NCBI GenBank assembly: GCA_029934845.1 | Contig: JAOZLN010000053.1 | Location: 1-10,843, forward strand | Direction: 5' to 3' | Source of the DNA: Candidatus Sabulitectum sp. | GTDB lineage: Bacteria > Fermentibacterota > Fermentibacteria > Fermentibacterales > JCC-6 | DNA: 10,843 nt | Shown here: positions 1 to 6,102 of the stretch, in pieces | How positions within the stretch are numbered: position 1 is the first letter of the stretch | Layout: every line of letters starts with the position of its first letter | Translations under genes and position numbers: made by a program | Notes under the pieces: model-generated | What the model was told of the DNA's origin: nothing | Databases searched by the model: none | What the model saw: only the letters and a program-made list of their open reading frames with translations

Positions 1-1615
1 AGTTTTTTGTTAGAATCGGATTCTCATAAGTCTCAACCGGTTCCAAATCACCTTGCATTATCTGTCTGGCTACGTTTTTTACAGTTTTGCGCAGGTGAAC
101 AGGAAGGAAGTCGTCAAACCAGTTCTTTCCTATGATGTCTTCTTTTTCCCAACCCAGAATCTCACATGCTTTTCTGTTGGCAAGGGTGACAGTACCTTCC
201 TTGTTCATTGCAATAAACATTACGTTTGCAAGTTCCATATAGTTTAATGTTTTTTCCTTTTCTGCAATAAGTAGTTTTTCGGCTGCCTTCTCATGTGTTA
301 TGTCCATTATTGCTGTAGCTCTGACCAGACCTCTGTTCTTGTACGGTATAGTCTTGGCCCGGATGGATATGGGGAATTTCGAACCGTTTTTCCGGATTCC
401 AACGGCTTCATAGGGCTCCATTATCCCGCCCAGCATGTTTTTTCTCACAATGTCATGGCTTTCCGGTGCAATTATCTCGGTGCCAAATCCTCCTATGAAT
501 TCAGACCGGTCTTTCCATCCGAACATTTCCACGGCAACCTGGTTGGCTTCCAGACAGATCCCGTCTTTTGTGAAGAAAATTGCTTCCATTGAAGCATTGG
601 CAAGACTTTGGAATCCCTCCTCGCTTTCTTGAAGGTTTCGGAAAAGAAGCATACTGCTTAGAGCATCAGAAAGTCTGTGGGCTATCTGTCTGAACAAGTC
701 GATCTCTTCCCCGGTCCAGTCTCTGGTATGCGAACACTGATGCAACCCGAACAACCATGAACTTCCTGTTCTGGGATGGATAGCGATGTGCATCTGAGAT
801 TGAACTGAGTTGAGTTTGTCATCTGTCTCTTCGTTCACGGCGATCACATCATTTGCTTCAAGTGCTCTTTTGCATAAAGCGCGATGTTCTTCTGTCATGG
901 GGAATTCTTCGCCCTGAGCCAGTGCTCCCGGGTACTTCGGGCTGGTGCATTCCATGGGAACACTCCATGAATCTGCATCGGGGTCGCATGGATACAGCAG
1001 CCAGGCACGATCGGTACCGAATATTTTAAGTACGGTCTTCATGGCATTTGACATCATGGTTTCAAGATCTGTCGATGTTTGAATAACCGTGTTTATCAGA
1101 TCCAGATTCTGGAGAAATTCAAGATGAAGAGCTCTGTTCTTTTCTGCCTGTTTCCATGATTCAATATCTATTGCAGAAGCTGCGAAGTACTCCGTTTTTC
1201 CGTTTCTGTCATTGAGAGCAATAGCATTCATCAACATGGTGAACTCGGTGCCGTCTTTGTGTACATGCTCAACTTCCAGTGGGCCATACCTGCCGTTGCG
1301 GGCCATGGATCTGTTGATCTTGTCAACCGTTTCCATCTGTTTTGCGGTGTGGAATATGGAAAGGTTCCGCCCAGGCAATTCATCGGGTGTGTAGCCGTGC
1401 TTCCGGGCAAAGTAGTCGTTGATGTAGACTATTTTCCCACCCGGATCTACGATGACATTGCCCTGCTCCGCAGAGTCTGATATGGTCTTGAATCTGGCCA
1501 TTTCCAACATGAGATCGGACAAAGACTGGTTCTCTGATTCAAGAAGTGAGTTATGTCTGCGAATATCATCTATCTCTTTAGCCAGCTGATCCGGTGTACC
1601 CTGACTTTTCCTCAT
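1..1615 (-). CDS. PAS-GAF-PAS-PAS sensor protein, C-terminus outside window (probable sensor kinase or diguanylate cyclase)
   Basis: The minus-strand frame is open without a stop from the ATG at 1615 to the window edge: 538 codons plus one base. The ATG has GGGAG (1622-1626) six bases upstream. Visible order: a short hydrophilic helix (residues 1-40); PAS 1 (about 41-155, with NVIVDPGGKIVYIND and HVHKDGTEF); GAF (about 165-325, with GTDRAWLLYPCDPDAD, WLFGLHQC and DWTGEEIDLFRQIAHRLSDAL); PAS 2 (about 331-445, with IFFTKDGICLEAN, VGIRKNGSKFPISIRA and AIMDITHEK); and the start of PAS 3 (from about 455, with MFIAMNKEGTVTLANR and GWEKEDIIGKNWF). There is no signal peptide or membrane segment, so it is probably cytoplasmic. 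Such chains normally end in HisKA/HATPase or GGDEF output domains, but the output lies outside the window, so kinase versus cyclase is undecided. The ligand or cofactor of the sensory domains cannot be read from the sequence. Confidence 0.93.
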   Translation of the reverse strand, partial: MRKSQGTPDQLAKEIDDIRRHNSLLESENQSLSDLMLEMARFKTISDSAEQGNVIVDPGGKIVYINDYFARKHGYTPDELPGRNLSIFHTAKQMETVDKINRSMARNGRYGPLEVEHVHKDGTEFTMLMNAIALNDRNGKTEYFAASAIDIESWKQAEKNRALHLEFLQNLDLINTVIQTSTDLETMMSNAMKTVLKIFGTDRAWLLYPCDPDADSWSVPMECTSPKYPGALAQGEEFPMTEEHRALCKRALEANDVIAVNEETDDKLNSVQSQMHIAIHPRTGSSWLFGLHQCSHTRDWTGEEIDLFRQIAHRLSDALSSMLLFRNLQESEEGFQSLANASMEAIFFTKDGICLEANQVAVEMFGWKDRSEFIGGFGTEIIAPESHDIVRKNMLGGIMEPYEAVGIRKNGSKFPISIRAKTIPYKNRGLVRATAIMDITHEKAAEKLLIAEKEKTLNYMELANVMFIAMNKEGTVTLANRKACEILGWEKEDIIGKNWFDDFLPVHLRKTVKNVARQIMQGDLEPVETYENPILTKN

Positions 1616-1662
1616 GAACAACTCCCGGCGGGGCGAAACTATGTGATCTGTGTTCACCGCAG

Positions 1663-1700
1663 AGCCCGGAGCTGCCCTCCCCTTCTGCACCTCCGGTGCT
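1663..1700 (-). other. Imperfect hairpin in the sensor gene leader
   Basis: The left arm 1663-1671 (AGCCCGGAG) pairs with 1691-1700 (CTCCGGTGCT) with one bulged base at 1697, leaving a 19-base loop. It would lie in the 5' leader of the sensor mRNA if the promoter at 1733-1761 is used, about 50 bases before the start codon. No known riboswitch class is recognised and the loop is long, so it may be fortuitous. Confidence 0.2.
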
Positions 1701-1732
1701 GATCATTTAAGACCACTATCTTACACAGTATG

Positions 1733-1761
1733 ACGATACCCTTAAGGTCGTATGGTGTCAA
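1733..1761 (-). promoter_or_regulatory. Candidate sigma70-type promoter for the PAS/GAF sensor gene
   Basis: On the minus strand there is a perfect TTGACA (complement of 1756-1761), a 17-base spacer, and TATCGT (complement of 1733-1738, four of six matches to TATAAT). It points to the sensor gene and predicts a leader of about 110 bases. The -35 box and spacing are ideal and the -10 box is weak. This is a consensus match only. Confidence 0.35.
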
Positions 1762-1797
1762 TAACCTGCAGTAAAAGAGGGCATTCCCAATAAGACT

Positions 1798-1825
1798 TTG
1801 ACAGGCTGTGCTCTTCACAAATATT
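1798..1825 (+). promoter_or_regulatory. Candidate promoter for the glycosyltransferase pair
   Basis: TTGACA at 1798-1803 is followed after 16 bases by AATATT (1820-1825, four of six matches to TATAAT). It would give a leader of roughly 165 bases before the TTG start at 1999. It is the best plus-strand match in this intergenic region, but the -10 element is poor. Confidence 0.28.
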
Positions 1826-1998
1826 CCAGCGTAGACTTACGGGGAGCAGCTGTATCTGTTTTTGCATCACCGTGAATAGAACAGCTTGGCGATTAGCTGT
1901 ATGCGGACTATGTTCTTGGTGAAAAACGGTCTTGCAGGTAAACGTAAACGAAGACCTTGCGTATTAAAACGGTTGTGGTTTTATTCAGGGGGATGTTC

Positions 1999-2913
1999 TT
2001 GAAAAAAATAGCTGTGGTTATTCCCTGTCTCAATGAAGAACTTACGGTGGGCAAAGTTATAGCTGACTTTCGAAAGGTTCTTCCTGATGCAGACATTTAT
2101 GTAATTGACAACAATTCAACCGATTCAACTGCTGCCATTGCTCTGGAAAATAAGGCTGTTGTAATTACTGAGAAACAGCGGGGCAAAGGCATTGCTGTAC
2201 GAAAAGCCTTCAGAAAGATTGAAGCAGACATATACATTCTTATAGATGGAGACGATACATACCCTGCTGAAGAAGCTGTTTCTCTGCTTGCTCCAATTCT
2301 TGATGATACTGCAGACATCGTTGTGGGTACCAGGCTCAGCAGATCGGCTAACAGCACATTTCGAATTCAGAACAGGCTTGGTAACATTTTTTTCAAACAG
2401 ACCATTAACACTCTTTTCCACTCGGATCTTACAGACATTCTGTCGGGGTACAGGGTAATGACCAGGGACTTTGTTAAGAGAATGCAGATACTTTCAAAAG
2501 GCTTTGAAATAGAGACAGAGCTTACAATAATGGCTTTGAACAGGGGTTTCCGAATAGTTGAAGTTCCGGTAGACCTTCGACCAAGGCCTTCCGGCAGCAG
2601 TTCCAAGATCAGTGTTATTCGAGACGGTGTAAAAATACTTAGTGAGATGATATCTTTGTTCTGTTACTACAAGCCACTTTCTTTCTTTGGCGGACTTGGC
2701 CTGCTGGAGCTACTGGTTTCCGGTGTTCTCTGGTTTTACAATGTAAAAGCCAGTGGAGCGGATGCCTTAGCTTTTACATTTCCCATAGGGCTTGCTCTTG
2801 CTGGACTGCTTTCTATCTCTGTGGGTGGAATTCTTCATGTAGTAACCAGGCGTTTTCAGGAACTCGACCAGAGATTGGACTTGTTGAATGATGAAATTTA
2901 CAGAACCCGCTGA
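1999..2913 (+). CDS. Membrane-anchored family 2 glycosyltransferase (dolichol/polyprenyl-phosphate sugar synthase-like)
   Basis: This 304-residue protein has an N-terminal GT-A catalytic domain and two C-terminal membrane segments. Visible motifs: AVVIPCLNEE at 5-14 (nucleotide-sugar binding strand), VIDNNSTD at 35-42, the metal-binding DGDDTY at 83-88, VVGTRLS at 108-114, NRLGN at 125-129 and SGYRVMTRDF at 149-158. These fit DPM1/DPG-synthase-like GT2 enzymes, which move a sugar from a nucleotide donor to a polyprenyl phosphate on the inner face of the membrane. Membrane segments lie at about 227-247 and 257-281, followed by a short charged tail. Start choice: TTG 1999 has the run of Gs at 1988-1992 six bases upstream and gives the family-like opening MKKIAVVIPCLNEE. 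ATG 1993 sits directly against those Gs, and TTG 1957 has no binding site. The 3' end overlaps the next gene by 26 bases. Sugar and acceptor are unknown. Confidence 0.9.
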   Translation: MKKIAVVIPCLNEELTVGKVIADFRKVLPDADIYVIDNNSTDSTAAIALENKAVVITEKQRGKGIAVRKAFRKIEADIYILIDGDDTYPAEEAVSLLAPILDDTADIVVGTRLSRSANSTFRIQNRLGNIFFKQTINTLFHSDLTDILSGYRVMTRDFVKRMQILSKGFEIETELTIMALNRGFRIVEVPVDLRPRPSGSSSKISVIRDGVKILSEMISLFCYYKPLSFFGGLGLLELLVSGVLWFYNVKASGADALAFTFPIGLALAGLLSISVGGILHVVTRRFQELDQRLDLLNDEIYRTR

Positions 2914-4168
2914 CACCATACGGAACAGAATTATTGTTTCTGTTCTGTTGTTTCTGGTACCATTCTCTGTTTACATTTCCATGTCGTCATATCTTGGGTC
3001 TGGCGATACGGTTGCATCAGAGCTTCTTGCGGTTACTCTGGTTCGAGAAGGCAATTTTGACTTCAACGAATTTTTTGCTGAAGGTGAGGAGATGCCCTAT
3101 TCCTTCACTTTCTCCGGCAGCAGAATAGTTAATCTCTATTCGGTTGTTGCCGGCATGGTTAATGTTCCGGTGTTCTTTGCAGCAGATCTTGCAGGCATTG
3201 ATATAGAGGAAAAATTATTACCACTTAATCTTGTCTCCATGTCTCTTATTGCCGCGCTTTCCACTGTGCTGATGTTCCACATTCTGCTTAAGAAAAAGTT
3301 TTCAATCGGGCTGTCGACACTTCTTGCAATAGTGTTCGCATCCGGTACTCTTGTGTGGAGTGTGACGGCCAGGGGAACATGGCAGCACGGCCCATCTATT
3401 TTCTTTCTTAGTGCTGGAATGCTTTTGTTCTTCAGCGAGAACAGAAAAGTTTTTGCCTGGGCCGGGTTCTTTTTCGCTCTGATGTGCGTTAACCGACCTG
3501 TAAATGGCCTTATAGTTCTTCCGTTCTATGTTTACACTTTTCACCGTAGAAGGAAGGATATTCTTCCTCTGCTTTTAACAAGCCTGATTCCCATGGCTTT
3601 TCTGGCATGGTATTCTTTAGAGTACTGGGGCTCTCTGCTTTCTCTGGGGCAGGGGCAGAGTGGAAAATTCACTACAAATCCGTGGCTTGGCATTCCAGGT
3701 CTTCTTCTTTCGCCAGCAAGAGGGCTGCTTGTTTTCACTCCTGTGTTCATATTTTCCATTTTATATATGGTGAAGGATGTTTTTAAAAAGGGAGGAGACA
3801 TTCTTTACAGATATCTCTCTGTGGGATTCTTCCTTACTCTGATCATCTATACCATCTGGGAAAGATGGTATGCCGGTCATTGTTTCGGGTACAGATATCT
3901 TTCCGAGTACATCCCTATCATGATTCTTTTTCTGGCAGAGGGGTGGAGCAGGTATGTGAAGCCGAAACTCTGGACTCGTATTCTTTTCGGAATTCTTTTC
4001 CTTCTGTCTATCTATTTCAACTTCCTCGGCGCTGTTATCTTCCCTTCTTCTTTCAACAATGTGCCCAACAACATTGACTTTAACCCTGACAGGTTGTGGA
4101 CCATTCAGGATACAGAGCTTTTAAGGCTTAACGAGATGTTCATGGACAAGCTTTCAAACAAGTTCTAG
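2888..4168 (+). CDS. Multi-pass GT-C-like membrane glycosyltransferase
   Basis: This 426-residue protein is mostly hydrophobic, with about ten membrane segments beginning near residue 14. The first extracytoplasmic loop carries SGDT (38-41), in the position of the acidic catalytic loop of GT-C enzymes. Other conspicuous motifs are ARGTWQHGP (161-169), NRPVNG (202-207), SPARGLLVFTPVF (275-287) and WERWYAGHCFGYRYL (324-338). I recognise the WQHGP / SPxRGLLxxTPV pattern from poorly characterised bacterial membrane proteins related to the dolichol-P-mannose mannosyltransferase/PMT superfamily. GT-C enzymes use polyprenyl-phosphate sugars on the outer face of the membrane, so pairing with the upstream GT2 gene makes sense: one makes the lipid-linked donor, the other would use it. 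The start lies inside the GT2 gene (26-base overlap; ATGATG at 2888 or 2891), suggesting translational coupling. Fold assignment is moderate; acceptor and linkage are unknown. Confidence 0.82.
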   Translation: MMKFTEPADTIRNRIIVSVLLFLVPFSVYISMSSYLGSGDTVASELLAVTLVREGNFDFNEFFAEGEEMPYSFTFSGSRIVNLYSVVAGMVNVPVFFAADLAGIDIEEKLLPLNLVSMSLIAALSTVLMFHILLKKKFSIGLSTLLAIVFASGTLVWSVTARGTWQHGPSIFFLSAGMLLFFSENRKVFAWAGFFFALMCVNRPVNGLIVLPFYVYTFHRRRKDILPLLLTSLIPMAFLAWYSLEYWGSLLSLGQGQSGKFTTNPWLGIPGLLLSPARGLLVFTPVFIFSILYMVKDVFKKGGDILYRYLSVGFFLTLIIYTIWERWYAGHCFGYRYLSEYIPIMILFLAEGWSRYVKPKLWTRILFGILFLLSIYFNFLGAVIFPSSFNNVPNNIDFNPDRLWTIQDTELLRLNEMFMDKLSNKF

Positions 4169-4172
4169 AAGA

Positions 4173-4197
4173 CAGGGCGGGAGTTTATCCCGCCCTG
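4173..4197. terminator. Perfect 10-bp hairpin between convergent genes
   Basis: CAGGGCGGGA (4173-4182) pairs perfectly with TCCCGCCCTG (4188-4197) around a five-base loop (GTTTA). It lies five bases after the stop of the GT-C-like gene and 27 bases beyond the stop of the transporter gene, so it can serve both. No clear U-tract follows the stem on either strand. It is therefore a strong hairpin of intrinsic-terminator type, but not a textbook one. Confidence 0.65.
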
Positions 4198-4223
4198 AAA
4201 AAGTTCAAGCCTTCTCTTCCGGA

Positions 4224-5930
4224 TTACCCGTTATTTTCAGGAAAATTTCCTTTCCCTTTTGCTTTGGCAAGAAGATTGGCTACTATTGGAAGAAGAATCA
4301 TTATCAACCAGCCAAAGAGGAATTCCTGACTGCGCAGCCCGAAGCTTCCATAAGGAGTTTTTCTTGCTGCTATCTCGGTAAACAGCATCCAGATTATTCC
4401 TATGGGGATCAGCCATCTGATGCAGATGCTCCACCATTGCCCGATACGGAATCTGGAATTGTTAGAGATATACTCTCTCTGGCTCTCGGCGCCGATGACC
4501 CAGCCCATCATTATGGTTTCCACCAGAACAACAATGGTAAGCCCGAAGCTGTTCATGAAGTGATCGGCAATATCAAGAATGTAAAGACCTGAACCTGTCA
4601 GCATTGGCAGACCCAGCAGGAAGCACAACCCGCCAACGATCAGGTTTGCCTTTTTATGCGATAATTTCCATTTGTCTTTCACCGATGCGGTTGCCGCTTC
4701 CAGAAGGCTGAATGCCGAATCAACTGCAAGAGTTAAAAGCATCAGGAAGAAGAGTACACCAAAAATTCTTGCCCCGGGAAGATTGCTGATGATGTGTGGG
4801 TAGGCGACAAAGGCAAGCCCCGGTCCCGATTGTGCAACTTCGGTGATATGAACGCCCATTTTTGTGGCCTGATACCCAAGAGCGGAAAAAACAGCCAGCC
4901 CTCCACAGAATGCAGTAAGGGCATCGGCAACTCCGATGACTATTGCAAAACCGGCAATGTTTGTTTTTTTGGGCAGGAAGCTTCCATATGCGATCATTAT
5001 TGCAAAACCAACACTCAGGCTGAAGAAAACCTGTGAGATCGCTGCAAGCCAGATGTCTGCACTAAGAAGTTTGCTCCACACAGGCGTCAGATAGTACGAG
5101 ATACCTGCTTCAGCACCTGGAAGAGTAACACCTCTGATTATGAAAAGAATCAGCAGACCCCCTGGGATGAACACTGTGTAATAAACAACCTTGCTTACGG
5201 TTTTTGTTCCCTTCCACACTGAGGCAACGATCCATACCCAGGAAATTATGAACCCTATGAGCAGTGGCCAGCGGAATGTACCCAAATCCCATGGTTCACT
5301 GGTAAGGCCGAGGAAGTCATTGAAAAAGAAATCGCCTGGAGACGACATGAATGTGTCGGCATTGCCAAGGGATGACATTGCATAAAGGCTGCCCTCCCAC
5401 GCAACAAGGAATGTGCCTTCAGGTTGGATGTTGTACTGGCTTTCGTCCACCGGATCTGTAAATTCTGCCCCCCAGAGCCTTTCAGGTACCGGGGTGAGTA
5501 CTGCCATGTCTTCAAGGTCTGTAGTTTCCAGAGCATATTCCACATTGGCATATTGCCCCATGTTGTTTTGCCAGCCAAGGGTGGCGGCCTCCCAGGTGTA
5601 GTTTACACTCCAGGACATGATAATGGCGTAGTAGGTAACAATTACAAACCCTACCCCAACGGCAAACCATCCAAACCACTGCATTTTTGGTCGGAGCTTT
5701 GCAAATGCCCCGGGAGCAGCCTGCTTTGTCATATGCCCCATGCTGAATTCCAGCATCAGCAGGGGAATACCCGCGATGAAAAGACAGACGAAGTAGGCCA
5801 CCAGGAAGGCTCCACCTCCATTTTCAAAAGTCACATACGGGAATCTCCAGATGTTTCCAAGACCGATAGCGGATCCTATGGCAGCCAGAACAAAGGCTGT
5901 TTTACTGTTCCAGACCTCGCGTTTCGCCAA
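4224..5930 (-). CDS. Sodium-dependent transporter of the SLC6/SNF (NSS) family, probable amino acid importer
   Basis: The protein has 568 residues from TTG 5930, or 594 from GTG 6008; residue numbers here use the 594 form. TM1 carries GLGNIWRFPYVTFENGGGAF (49-68), the Na+/substrate motif of LeuT-fold symporters. The Gly at the position where biogenic amine carriers have Asp (AIGLGN) fits a substrate with a carboxylate, such as an amino acid. TM6 is SQVFFSLSVGFAIMIAYGSF (325-344). A SLC6-like stretch runs through FSALGYQ (374-380), SGPGLAFVAYP (394-404) and TLAVDSAF (426-433, Na2 site). About 100 residues (142-245) separate TM3 and TM4, longer than is usual in bacterial members. Start choice: TTG 5930 has AGAGGT six bases upstream and yields MAKREVWNSK, the usual family beginning. 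GTG 6008 lacks a binding site and would add 26 hydrophilic residues. The gene appears monocistronic. The exact substrate is unknown. Confidence 0.93.
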   Translation of the reverse strand: MAKREVWNSKTAFVLAAIGSAIGLGNIWRFPYVTFENGGGAFLVAYFVCLFIAGIPLLMLEFSMGHMTKQAAPGAFAKLRPKMQWFGWFAVGVGFVIVTYYAIIMSWSVNYTWEAATLGWQNNMGQYANVEYALETTDLEDMAVLTPVPERLWGAEFTDPVDESQYNIQPEGTFLVAWEGSLYAMSSLGNADTFMSSPGDFFFNDFLGLTSEPWDLGTFRWPLLIGFIISWVWIVASVWKGTKTVSKVVYYTVFIPGGLLILFIIRGVTLPGAEAGISYYLTPVWSKLLSADIWLAAISQVFFSLSVGFAIMIAYGSFLPKKTNIAGFAIVIGVADALTAFCGGLAVFSALGYQATKMGVHITEVAQSGPGLAFVAYPHIISNLPGARIFGVLFFLMLLTLAVDSAFSLLEAATASVKDKWKLSHKKANLIVGGLCFLLGLPMLTGSGLYILDIADHFMNSFGLTIVVLVETIMMGWVIGAESQREYISNNSRFRIGQWWSICIRWLIPIGIIWMLFTEIAARKTPYGSFGLRSQEFLFGWLIMILLPIVANLLAKAKGKGNFPENNG

Positions 5931-6026
5931 TTTTACACCTCTTTTCTCGGGTTGTGTCTCTATGCAATTAGATTCAACTTCCCTGTCGGGGTCAAGGGGT
6001 GTTTCCACTGCAATATTTACATTTAC

Positions 6027-6054
6027 ACTATAGGATAAGTATTGTATTATTCAA
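6027..6054 (-). promoter_or_regulatory. Candidate sigma70-type promoter for the SNF-family transporter
   Basis: On the minus strand, TTGAAT (complement of 6049-6054) and TATAGT (complement of 6027-6032, five of six matches) are spaced by 16 bases. Transcription would begin near 6020. That leaves only about a dozen bases before GTG 6008 but about 90 before TTG 5930, which mildly favours the latter as the real start. Confidence 0.4.
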
Positions 6055-6102
6055 ACAAAGACTGACTTATTGTAATTTTTCACCCACAAGAACGGAGGAG
6101 AA

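Larger units (their letters stand above)
1616..1998. other. Divergent intergenic region between sensor gene and glycosyltransferase gene
   Basis: About 380 bases lie between two divergent starts. I see no coding similarity on either strand. The region holds one sigma70-like promoter candidate per strand (annotated separately) and an imperfect hairpin in the sensor gene leader. If the glycosyltransferase used its earliest in-frame start (TTG at 1957), 42 bases of this stretch would be coding. That start lacks a ribosome binding site, so it is not preferred. Confidence 0.6.

Noticed and set aside
53..592. Plus-strand ORFs at 53-247 and 293-592
   Set aside because: They are antisense to clear PAS-domain coding sequence on the minus strand.
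5424..6038. 204-codon plus-strand ORF antisense to the transporter
   Set aside because: It lies opposite a strongly supported transporter gene, has no family-like motifs and no good ribosome binding site, and its composition is that of a shadow frame.
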